Assembly: GCA_022829145.1 (NCBI GenBank)
Contig: CM040758.1
Location: 15,026,628 to 15,090,627, forward strand
Source of the DNA: Albula goreensis
Taxonomy: Eukaryota > Chordata > Actinopteri > Albuliformes > Albulidae
Length of the DNA: 64,000 nucleotides
Direction of reading: 5' to 3'
The notes under the pieces were generated by a model. It saw only the letters and a program-made list of their open reading frames with translations, was not told where the DNA came from and did not search any database. This document shows, in pieces, positions 26,416-37,425 of the stretch. The translations under genes were made by a program, and so were the position numbers. The first letter of the stretch is position 1; each line of letters opens with the position of its first letter.

Positions 26416-27409
26416 GTACCACCAGCAGACTGCACTGCTGGGGATGGCCACAAATGGATGTGCTCTGATAACTGCTGTGAGATAAGGAGGCACTCTGAGC
26501 AGATTCGCTTTTTCCTAAAATTGTATTTGCATTTTTTAAAGGACTGGAACACTTTAATTTTTTTGAGTGCTAAGATACTGTTACCTTAATGGGTCTATGG
26601 GAAAAGTATTCTGAGGAAAAACAAGAGCATGAATCGGTGTTAGGGGTTGTAAAATTTTTTTAAAAATAATAATAAATATATATATAGTATAAGATAACTT
26701 AGAGAATACAGTGATATAAAAACAAAACCCTAAAATCTACAGCAACAAATGTTTCAGTGGAATAGTGACAGCGCTTACTGGCAGTGAGGAAACACCTTGG
26801 GAATACATGTCATCATATATCTTCAGGAAAACAGTTATGTCCTGTAACAAAATTAGCTTGTAGTGAGTGAAGAATGTTACATTTATTCAGACTTATTGAT
26901 AAGTGTTTCACATAGCAATCCAGGCAAGCTTCACATACCTGTGGTAAGCCAAAAGTGGATTAACTGCTTAAGACTACAATTCTGTCTATCACTGCCCACG
27001 TAATCATAATATCATAATATCCACGGGCATGAGAACCATTGCCAGGGAAGGGGACATGCATCCTCCTTATGTGATAAATGTTTTCCCTCTGATGCATTAA
27101 CATATCAGGGGAATACATACACATATGGTAAATGTTTCGGCTCCGATACACTGCAATACATGTCTTTCAGCATTCAAGGAGAAGACAAAGTAAGGATATC
27201 TCCAATCAAAACAGGGCTGACATTTTGAAGTAATGACATTGAAAATAAGTCTACACTGTGTCATATCACTATCGATACTGTTGTTATTTTTCCTGTAAAA
27301 ATTTTAAAATTAAGTTTCTGAAACACCATGAGACATCTAACAGACATTGGAATAGGTCAAGCAGTTGTTCCCTGAATTGCAGGTGCATCAGTTGTGGAGA
27401 AACAACTAA

Positions 27410-27463
<54 letters not shown>

Positions 27464-28290
27464 GTGTGAAGGAGATTGGAATACACCAAATATGGATGAA
27501 CTATACCAGTGTGTATATCAGGAATGGAGAGTTTGGAAAAACAGCAGTATAGAAATTTAACAGCAGTAGAAAAAAGTTTTGCAAGATTTCAAGTTATCAT
27601 TGTTTGTTTCATGTTTATATGGTTGCATTTTGATTTCTCATTTCCAGTTCACTTTTTTGTCTTTTTTTGCCTGTGTGTTCCAAATCCTTCCATTGGTCAT
27701 TTTGTGGAGTGAAGCATTCATTTTGCTTTAAAAAAACATTGCGGTCACCTTTGTGTAGCAGACTCATGACTACGAACTAACAGATAATTTGCAAACCTTC
27801 ACTTTACCAAGCTTACACTGTCAACTTGGCTAGCTAGCCAGTAACAGCTTGCTTTGCCACTGAGCTAACTCGCTTGCTCTATTAAGTTTTTTTTTTTCGC
27901 AATAAGCAAGCCACATAAAATGGTATATCTTATATATATTCTTCAATATATTGTTTGCTTAGTACGTTTTTCAAACTAATCATCAAGCTTTTTTATGTGT
28001 AGTGTTTTTCTGTTGCAAAAAAAATAACATAACTACTGTTATGTACATTGGAACAGTATGGAACAGGGAATACATTCATGTAAACTGCAAGGTTCACCAA
28101 ATACACCTACCTGATCAATATTGTTATATTGACCACTAATACCACAATTATTATAAATACTAGAATTCATAAAAGTTTACGAATTCAGAAAAAATGTATT
28201 GTTTTAATGTCGATACCCTTTTACGAGTCATACAAGACCCACCAAAACACTGCATGAAGAGCAAAAGGTAGTCTGTACTCCAGTTTTTAT
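26416..28290. other. Intergenic with ATT repeat
   Basis: AT-rich sequence around the (ATT)n run at 27411-27463. A palindromic ggctagctagcc lies near 27828. No gene recognised. Confidence 0.5.
27411..27463. repeat. (ATT)n microsatellite
   Basis: A 53-bp uninterrupted trinucleotide run. Confidence 0.95.
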
Positions 28291-28830
28291 GTGGGGGGGT
28301 TGAGGCGAGCCTCAAAGTCCAGGAGCACATGCATATTAATTATTTTCTAGATTTTTCCAAAAAGACAAGGAATTTTTGTGGGGAAGGGGGGCAGGGTTTC
28401 TGCATGTGGAAACCAAGGGGGAAGGGGGCCAGCATGGCACAAAGTGTTCCTCTTCCCCCTGGACCGCAGGCCCTTATTTTACCTTGTAATTAATACTAAT
28501 CCGCTCAGACAGACACTACTTCCTTTCCCTACCGGCCGGAGTTTACCTCTCCGCTTGGCCCACTCCCGTAGGAGCCAAGGAAAGAGGATGTGACTGCAAA
28601 CCGCAGAGACGGACTGAAGAGGTGAAACCGCCATCGCAGCAGGGGGATCTACAGTAAAAAAAACTCCACCAGTCATAGAGGCACAGGAAATGAACCATGC
28701 ATAGAGTGCATACAATATGGCTTTAATGACGCTCTTACAGGTCTCTGTATTTTTTGGGGGATTTTGGTAAAAACAGGGGCGTGGCACTCAGCTCATCGCC
28801 ATCTTGATGCCTCAGTCCTCCACGAGAACT
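28290..28830. promoter_or_regulatory. GC-rich candidate block with a perfect YY1 site
   Basis: 28370-28640 is GC-rich with G-runs (ggggaaggggggcaggg). CGCCATCTTG at 28797-28806 reads CAAGATGGCG on the minus strand, the full YY1 consensus. Open frames on both strands have no protein resemblance. Confidence 0.33.
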
Positions 28831-30580
28831 GTGTAGAAATGTCCACATGGCCTATTATTTTTAAGACAAACAATAGGCCATTACTACAGCAATAATGCTG
28901 ATTATTCTATTTTGTGTTGCGAGTAAATATCATATTTTTGTAGTCTTACTGCCGTCTTCATTTGACACACTAGATTTGTGTAATGTATCCTTTTCACCTA
29001 TTGTTTCTATAAAACTGTGTTCTCTGGCTGAGAGAAAAAGATGAGAAATTTAAATGCTTTAATAGGATAACAAAAAGAAAATCAGACGATATGTTAAAGG
29101 GAAAGTGTGTCCAAAAATAGGGATCAGGGTACTCCTTCGCCTCGGCTTCTTCGTTAAAAACAAGGTAAAGGTGCCCTGGCCACAAACACTCAAATGGTTG
29201 AATGGATTTTATGTTAACTAATGAGGTGTGAAGTATTTCCCTGAGTGTGTGGCACAGCCCATAAATGCCCAACGAAAAACAGCCTGTTTTTAGAGAGAAG
29301 GTTCAGGCATTTTCTACCGAAGCAAGTGTGAAACGGCTCGCAAAATAGACTTACATGTTAGTACAAAAACGCCAGTGTTTGTTTATTGGTTCATACAATA
29401 ATCGTGTAAATATTTGTTAGATATGCGATTGTGTATTTAAGTATTTTTGTTTTAACTTTTGATTTTATTCCTGGCATGACTGAAAAGGAATTATAGATAC
29501 CAATAGTGAGCAATGGTCTGGATGTTTACTATTTGCGGCTTGTTGTTGCCAAACATCATTTTGGAGTCCCTTGAAAATGTTACCGGCAGACATTTTCTGA
29601 AGGGTACCAAGAGTAATCTTTTTCAGCAAAGGGGATTTATTGTTTTCAGAGGGTGTAGCATCGCCTCTGGGCCTTTTTTGCTAGTGTTTTTTCAAAAACA
29701 TGTGGTCCCCTCTGGCCGTGTGACCATTAGATGGGGGTAATTACCAGGAGGGGTACGACAGTAGGACCACACCGAAACCACAGCAACATAATGAGAGCTC
29801 AGTCGGGAATAAGAGAACCAACCAGGAGCTTATGCTCCTCAGAGGACAGCCTGTGAAGAAGAGAGTGCTTCATATGACACAATACTATTTGAAAACAGTT
29901 AAAAAGGGGGACAAGGCCAATGACTTAGGCCTGTAAAGCAGAGATTTTAAAGGGGCCTTCTCGTGAAGTACTGCCATTGTTATGAAATGACAGCACATAC
30001 TTCCAGCTGTCAGTTATGTGTCTCTTGGAGATATATCAACTTTTAAGTTAACAACAATGGTGGTATCATGACCAATCACAATGGGAACGCGACACTATTT
30101 CAAGTATTTTACAGCCCTGTAATCGGTGTGACATAAATCTCAAATGCTGGTGTGACATGGGAAAGTTACTCTACCACCCAGGTGCTAACACCAACTCGCC
30201 CCTGCTTTGCCCCCCCCCCCGCCAAAGCTGGTCTGTTTAACATTGGTGTCTCCTCCACTGCTTTCAACAACACTGTTTTAATGCCACCAGTGATGTTTGT
30301 GTGCTGAGGCTCATGGGAGATGTAGTTTCACACCATGCTATAACCATTAACATCAAAGAATCAACAAACAATTTTATGGGACAAATGAAACAGAAAGTAA
30401 TAACAGCATAGATGTAAGTATCACCAATGACAGTCCAAACAGAATAATTATGTTAACAATGTATACAATGTATTACAGTGTAGACCATATCTGATATGAG
30501 TAATATGTGCAATGCAATAAATGGTAATGAGGAGCGGAGGGCTAAACTTTGTAGTTCTTAACCAGTAAGAGGTTAGTGCC
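28831..30580. other. Intergenic; complex patch near 29.5-29.75 kb and a ZNF143-like site
   Basis: 29510-29750 is less repetitive than its flanks and might be a conserved element. CATGGGAGATGTAGTTT at 30312-30328 resembles the ZNF143/SBS motif. A C-run lies at 30211-30220. No exon recognised. Confidence 0.4.
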
Positions 30581-30905
30581 TGCTTTTCCTCAGGTGTGGC
30601 CACTGCTAAGAGAAGAGTCAGGGGACCACTGACAATGGAAACCCGTTTTCTGGCTCATGGGTGCCTAGCAACGGTATCTACTATGCCCAGATTGGCTGAT
30701 TGGGGACCTCCGCCACCGAGGTCACCGATAGGCTGAAGCCTCTCTCACTGGCGTACTTCAAAGGCCCCACGGCCTCTGTCTGCATTAAGTCATCTCTCAG
30801 CTGCCGCAGATACGGACAGCTGTACACAATCGAATTGTTTCAGGCGGAAAAAAAAACAGGATCAAGATACCTGTTCCACCAGATTTTCCATCAGCTTTGA
30901 TGCTT
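30580..30905. promoter_or_regulatory. Candidate conserved non-coding block
   Basis: Complex sequence (ggacctccgccaccgaggtc followed by accgataggctg). A short plus frame has no known domain. Inferred. Confidence 0.28.
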
Positions 30906-32100
30906 TTGTCTCAAGGACAGAAAACAAAGCAAAACAAGAACAAATCCTGTGCTCTGAGCATCTGAGTAGGAACATTTTTTCCCCTTCTTTTCTTTTTAAT
31001 TTGAAACTTAATACACATCCATTCACATCAGCATGCAGTAAAAGAATCACGGTCACCAGGATTTACAATGCATGTAGTCACCCTGGAGGAAGAGGCCATT
31101 ATCTTTGTCTCACTACCGATGTTGAAATATATTCTGGGCTACTAGCTTGCCCCAGTCGGTTCCATAAAAACGCCAAAGACCCTCTCTGGCTGTTGGTGGT
31201 CTCCTTCCAGCCCTGGCCTTTTACTACAAAAGGGCTTTTTGATTGTACTTTTCCACCAAAGGACCCTCTAAGAGGGAGCAACTTCAAAAGGGCATAATCC
31301 AGGTAGTGGGTTTACTTTTAAGTTCTAGAGACCTACATCTGGACAAGCTGTAAAACAGTGACCACTGAAACCGGAGGATGATGGATTTTATACAAGACTT
31401 GATTAGTACATATTCATTCTTGGTTGGCCAATATATCAAAGGTATCAGCTCACAGAAATGCATTTTTTTAAAAATATCTGGGCATAAAATTGTTTGAAAA
31501 GGTCTCAATTTTACATTTTAGCAACTGCCAACTTGTGAGTGGCAAATTTTTATCAATTGCTTCTCACATACCTGAATTGTGGCAGTTTATGTAGTTGTTA
31601 AAATGTTATGTGAGAGTCAAGAAAAAAAGTAATGCCTGCTTCACAATTATTTCTCAAAGCTAGGAACAATGTGTATTTTGCCTTTTATTAAACAGATATC
31701 TAAGAGGACAGAAAACAAGATCACAACATAAATTATAATGGCATAAATGTCTATAGTCATTGCATTAGATAGATAATATAGATTTTCAAAGATTTAATCA
31801 GGTTTTTTAAATTTCACTTCGCTAGATTTCAGATGTATTTAATTAGTTTTTGCAATGCTATTAATTGTCTCGCATTGGAGTAATATAGGCAGTTTAAAAA
31901 AGCAAAAAAGCTGGCAAAATGAATGATAGACATCTAATGAGTTGTCATATTCTACAGCTGCAATGATGATCCCATGTACAACAAACAACGCATGCTTGCA
32001 AATCAGCAGCAAATAATAAAAAAAGATGATTGATTGTTATAAAAATTATGTTGGTTGGAACTTGAAGTAAATGAATAGAGTCCTTCTCATTTATTTATGG
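30906..32100. other. Intergenic; nothing recognised
   Basis: Mostly AT-rich. 31080-31290 is open on both strands but shows no protein resemblance. Confidence 0.5.
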
Positions 32101-32740
32101 AGATATGGACAAAAAAACACGTGGCAACTTTGTATCTTTTTAAAAATAGCATTGTCTTTTGTTCTTTGATGTGTGCAGTACGCCTCACCCTCAATGCCCC
32201 CCATTCCCTGAAGCGAGGTTTTAAATGCGAACAGTTGCTCATGTTGGAATACGTTTTGATTTCTCGCAGGACATCGCGCATATAAATCTGCTGGCGGCAG
32301 CACATCCTTATGTGTGTATAAGATCCATATGAAGGAACTCTGGACTACATACAATAACTCTAGAATGAGGCGAGTCTCTGGCGCGGTTTTCCGCGTAGTT
32401 GACCAGACTCTGCGGCCGGGCAAAGCGTTCCTGTGGGTGCGGCGGGGAAAGTCGGCTGGCTCTGGATGCCCACAGGGGTCCCCAGGCGAGCACTGGCTAC
32501 CACGGGGCGCCCTGGGTTGCCTTGTCCCATGGGATCCCGCAGCTGGGGAAGATTCATTGGGAGACAGGGAAGAAGAGGTGGCAGGCCGACGAGATCAGAG
32601 CGGAGGATTAAGGGCCTATCCGTCACTGCCATGTAGAGCTGTCAGTAGAGGGCATGATGGGAAATTTATAACTCAAGATCAGAGGGTACAGCACAAACAG
32701 GTTAGAGGGATGTGATGGTCCGAGTTTCTTGTGGGCGTGG
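32100..32740. promoter_or_regulatory. CpG-containing block with CACGTG, MEF2 and TCF motifs
   Basis: The left edge has an E-box CACGTG at 32118-32123, a MEF2 consensus TTAAAAATAG at 32140-32149 and a TCF/LEF-like CTTTGATG at 32164-32171. Then 32370-32640 is GC-rich and CpG-containing, with long open frames in five of the six readings. None matches a known protein, so this looks like an island rather than a gene. A ZNF143-related gcatgatgggaaat follows at 32652. Confidence 0.38.
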
Positions 32741-32909
32741 CCATTGATTTAAGAGCATTTCTTTAAAAATAAACGTAGGCCTACTCTAATTGCATTTAAA
32801 GTTATATTTGAATTCATTTCCATCCAATATCCTTTTCTGTATGTTCCTCGCTCACGAAGGTTGTGCACAAATGGGTTACTTTCCGTCATTCATTACGAGG
32901 AGTTGATAA

Positions 32910-32928
32910 CGCCACCTTGTGGCGGTAG
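32910..32928 (-). promoter_or_regulatory. Candidate CTCF site
   Basis: The minus strand reads CCGCCACAAGGTGGCG, a good match to the CTCF core CCACNAGGTGGC. A single-site match, so occupancy is unproven. Confidence 0.35.
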
Positions 32929-34819
32929 AAGTCTTTGTTATCTTGCAGGGTATGTATCTAGTGGATTTTACAGGCCGTGGTAAACAGTTTATTGGCTGTT
33001 GGAATAAAGTAAATAACCTGGGCAAATATTTTTGGAGACTAATATCGGTCTATGTAGCAGTGATAACAGTGATTTGCTTAATATATGTTATATGTTTGTA
33101 CATACAAACGGCTATCCCTCATAAATGCGCAGAACGGCCATCAATATCTTTATAATTAAGGATTAAAACTGTTTGAAACACTCAACGTTATGTGCAGATG
33201 AAATATTTTGTTGCGAATTATCGTGACAGTGTCAGCGAGCATGCCCAGAACTTTAACAAACTTGTGTGTCATTTATTTAACCAACGTAAATTTCTGCTTC
33301 GAAGAAATTGAACGCATATGCTACAAAGCGATACTGACAGCATTCCTCGTCGGGAAGAGACACATAACTTTTTTTGAGAAAGTAGTCGTTGTGTTCATTG
33401 AATGGCAAAGTTTTCTTAATGCATGTTGTTGTACCGACTGTGATCATGAATTATCACAACATAATTTGTTTGGTTCTCTGTTGTTTTAAAAAACATTGTA
33501 TCATAAGTGTAGTGTAATTACATGAAGAATGTGTATCCAAGAGAAGATGATATAACAAACACTTTCATACATCCAGGGAAGTCCTAGATTTACTTTTTTA
33601 GAGGTATTAGGGTTCAGGGATTGTTTCAGAGGGTCATTCAGTACGCATAAATAGGCCTACAATTAATAACTGAAACATCAATCGACATTTCTGAAATAAA
33701 TAGTCAACATTAACTCAAATAAATAGATTGTGTCCGTTATTAATGCATAGATGCGCTAAGGGGAATCCGGTATCGCAAGGTGTAAACAAACATTTCATAA
33801 TAAATTATTCTAATCCACTTTATCAGATAACCATATGGTATTTTCATTGCGTTATTAATCACTTAAATTATTCCATATATATTTTTTAAATGGGAGCGAA
33901 GATACACTTTTTAGGGCTATTGAAAGATAACATTGCAAAGGAAATAGTTGCATTTTCTAATCTAATAGTTATCGTGATCTGAATATTTTTTCAGTCGATT
34001 CAAAATATTCAGGCGAAATGTATTTATCGCTATAGGCCTACAGGTCTTGTCAGTCGTCCAACAAATGTGTTATCTTTCTCCTCGAGGCAGCATATTTATC
34101 ATAATTTCTTCTCGGATATTCTATATTTACCAGGTTGATTAGCGTTGTTTAAACAATGTCTGGCATTTGCCCCAGTTAGACAACTGGAGAGCTGGAGTTT
34201 AGAGGCATTGAATCATCAAGTTCAATTTTCACAAGAGCTTGGGTATCCGCTGTATCAGCCTTACTATAGACACTGAGCTACTAACTGTAGTAATTCCCCG
34301 TAATGGACCACTGTTAGAGGGATTGTTTGGATGAGACCGGTAGTGGCAGGAAAAAGTAAAAAATGACAGGGCAATTAAAGCTGCAAGCTAAGCAAGCTTT
34401 TTGTGCGTTTTCCGAGTGCACATCCAGAAAATATCTATTTGATATGAACATGTTTTAGAGAGATGCCTTGAAAATCAGCGGTTACTCAGAAATTTATCTG
34501 GGCTGTTTTTACGAATGCAGCAAATCATATCTCATCATAAATAAACACATTATTCGTTTAAAATTATTGTTACAGCACTCCTTTTGTACATAAGTAGTTT
34601 GCGTTGCACGCATAATTCAGCAAATCTTACCTAAATTAAGCCTAAAGGGTAATAAAATAAAGAATTGAGATCAAATATGCCCAGGAAAAATATTTACTGA
34701 ATGATAAAAGTATTTTAATATTTTTTAAAATGTCAAACCGCACAACAAAACATTAAATCTCAGACATTTCGCCAAATCACCCAATTTCCACTAAAGCGAG
34801 TACGTTGCCTACTTACTTA

Positions 34820-34822
<3 letters not shown>

Positions 34823-34896
<74 letters not shown>
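34823..34896. repeat. Long (CA)n microsatellite
   Basis: A 74-bp pure CA run, the longest dinucleotide repeat in the window. Confidence 0.97.
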
Positions 34897-34899
<3 letters not shown>

Positions 34900-35092
34900 A
34901 TCAACTAAATGTATTCTGTTATTTAAATGTCTTTCGACAAAGCGAAGTAAAATAAAAATAGAAAATGCGTTACTGACAAAGAAAATGTGCGTTGAGGTTA
35001 AGCAATGTGTAAACTATAATATATATATTAAATATATATTTTTTCTCTTATTAGTATTATTAATAGCTGCTGTACTACTATTACTACTGTAG

Positions 35093-35109
35093 TAATAATA
35101 ATAATAATA
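35093..35109. repeat. Short (TAA)n run
   Basis: About six taa units at the end of a wider ATT/TAA/ACT-rich stretch (35040-35110). Confidence 0.85.
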
Positions 35110-35329
35110 CCGTGAAATTGGAAATTATACAAACCACCAGAATATACATTCTATGTCAATGCAAAACTCTAATATTTCCTCGTCTTTAAGAGTAAAGCTA
35201 CTTATACTGATATAACAACCTGTTGTCAACCTATTGTCAGTGTATTAGGCGGAAAAACATTTGTGTACTTCTTTTATAGTACCGATAAGGAGTTGTGCAC
35301 ACATTCGTGTATTTTAAAAACCTAATATT

Positions 35330-35795
35330 CAAAGACATAAGCTGCAGCAAGCTGAATTGGCCAAGATGAGCTGCGAAATCCGATAAGTAATTGTCTCGTA
35401 ACTTTGCCGTAATTCAGAGGTCTGTCTCTCAAATTGCATTATTAGTCCCACGGTTGAATTGAGCAGGCTCACTTTTCCCCGGCTGTTGATAAATGTATTT
35501 AGGCCCGGCATACTCAGACACGACATTGTAATTCACCGTCCTCCGAGACAGAGCCAACGAGGGTGAAATTTTAGAAAGCGTAGCCAACAAGGAACCTGCT
35601 CTTTGTCACCGTGCCCTGGAGAGCAGCGGGTCCTGCAGTGGGAATGACCCGAACTGACCGGTCAGGGTGGGGAGACTGATTGCACGTCCATTGTGTGGTT
35701 CCTGGGTAAACCTGTTTTAAAGCAGCACAGCCAAGTCCGAAGCCCCCTATCACTGAGGCGGGTGTAGGCAAAATAATGGTCACATGGTAGAGAAA
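35330..35795. promoter_or_regulatory. Candidate enhancer with a homeodomain TAAT cluster
   Basis: Within 35380-35545 there are TAATTG, GTAATTC, CATTATTAG, TTGATAAAT and GTAATTC sites spaced roughly 15-60 bp apart in CpG-containing complex sequence, followed by a GC-rich part to 35790. No protein resemblance. Inferred. Confidence 0.38.
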
Positions 35796-36169
35796 TTAAA
35801 AATGGTAAACAATGCTGAACAGGGTTTACACTGTGAGGAAGAGGACAAAAGGGTATAAAATTCATGATCGGTGTGCATGATTTTAATTGAACCACCTGCA
35901 ATGCTACTGAAATATGGCAGCCAACCTGATTACACCAAAGATAAAAAAAAACAAAACTTACCCAACAATACATGCCATAGAACAAACATTCCTTCCTAGA
36001 AAAATGTCGGTTGACTGAAATATGTGTTTAAATAAGCTAGACAGCATAATTTGAAACATCACACTTCCGGGTCCCTTTGATGTAGCACAATGTAAATGTG
36101 TGTATTTTGTAATTGCACTTACCTCAGCGTTTTTATGAACACACTTTCCTTTTTTACAATGTAGTAATG

Positions 36170-36345
36170 TGTGAAAATAAGGCTGGGCCTGGTTTTGACC
36201 AAAGCCAATTAGAAAGAGAGCAAATCACCTCTTAGTCTTCTACCGATAAGGGGAAATCACCCCGTAATGGCACAATTAATCACCGTGCGTTTTATGTATT
36301 TCAGTAGCCAGACGCCAGCGCTGTACATCATCTAACGATCCAAAA
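36170..36345. promoter_or_regulatory. Candidate enhancer with GATA and homeodomain-like sites
   Basis: Contains gccaattagaaa, ccgataaggggaaatc (GATA-type GATAAG), cccgtaatgg and acaattaatcacc in about 120 bp, then gccagacgccagcgctg. Inferred from motif density. Confidence 0.36.
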
Positions 36346-36820
36346 CTAGCTTTACTGATGAGGTTTTTGCACAAATATTAAATAAGCAAAATGAGCATGC
36401 CTCATTAATAATTATCACGGCGTGGTATAACATTTAAAACAATAGAGAAACAAACTTCAAAGTTTAAACCCATGTAAACAAGTGATTGTGTTAATTTTAA
36501 ATGAAGCTGCTAGAATCACCAGAGCTGATAATTAGAATACCTAGCACTACTGAATCAAAAAGACAACATTTAGGAAGAAAATTGTAGATATAAAATACCA
36601 ACATATTTTCATGGCTACCGGACTTAAGAGTATTAGGTGTAACCAGCTTTTTATGTTTGAGCAGTTTGCTGCACTCAGGAATGGCAGCAATACAGATTAT
36701 GTAAAGAACATTATACCTAGTAATACTGAAGAACACAGAAGGGATAAACGTTGTAAGGAAAACGATTAAATAACATTGGGACTGCATCCATATTTCTCGA
36801 ACCCTTCTACCCCCTAAAGA
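36346..36820. other. Intergenic, AT-rich; nothing recognised
   Basis: A 96-codon minus frame (36497-36787) is hydrophobic but AT-driven, with no known domain. Confidence 0.5.
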
Positions 36821-37425
36821 TCAAACGGTTTGACACTGCAGAATTGTGCGCTGAGGAGAGAGGGATCTGATTGGTGTTCTAGATGGTGGCCGCGGAATGT
36901 TATGACCAAGTAATTATGCTCCTCGGACAGATGCATTAACCAGGCTCAGCGCCGGAGCCACTGGATATTATTTTAGCCAAAGGGTCCAAGAAACGATGTT
37001 GTTCCCCGAGAGAAAGTTGGTTGGGTCTTGCCCTCGCTCTTCTTCCAGTGAGTGTATTTGGGTCCAACAGGGGCTAAAGCTGTTGATAAACATTCTCGGT
37101 TTAGAACGTCAACATCCGTTAAGCACGGTCAAATGGAGGCTGCCTAACGCATGACGGTACTCGGTCTATCTATGTTCATTTTCTTTCATATGTTGGCCAT
37201 TGCAAAGACCATGTATGTCAGTTTAAGTATTTATTTCATTTTAGAATACATTTTCCTATCTATAATTATGTGCCCTCTTTGGCCCTCTGATGTAGAAAAC
37301 GACTAAAGAGGAAAAACAGATCACACGGTAAATTAGACTTCCGCACTGTTTAAGCACTTCCGGGCGGGACCTTCGGCTGGAAGAGAGCCTAGCAGACCCA
37401 GTTCGTGTTCGGCAGTTGACAAAAT
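36820..37425. promoter_or_regulatory. Candidate conserved non-coding block
   Basis: Complex CpG-containing sequence with agatggtggccgcgg (YY1-like), caagtaattatgctcc (homeodomain) and cagcgccggagccactgg, then a second GC-richer patch at 37345-37400. No coding resemblance. Confidence 0.35.

Larger units (their letters stand above)
32929..35320. other. Intergenic with CA repeat and repeated TAGGCCTA palindromes
   Basis: AT-rich. Palindromic (G/A)TAGGCCTAC occurs at 32775, 33651 and 34032. The long (CA)n run is at 34823-34896. No gene recognised. Confidence 0.5.

Noticed and set aside
27048-27150. Pair of imperfect 30-bp direct repeats
   Set aside because: Only about two-thirds of positions agree and there is no third copy, so it could be chance in AT-rich DNA.
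32314-32715. Possible collagen-like exon
   Set aside because: Glycine spacing is irregular in every frame and the best stretch is only about four triplets. Kept only as an unexplained CpG-rich island.
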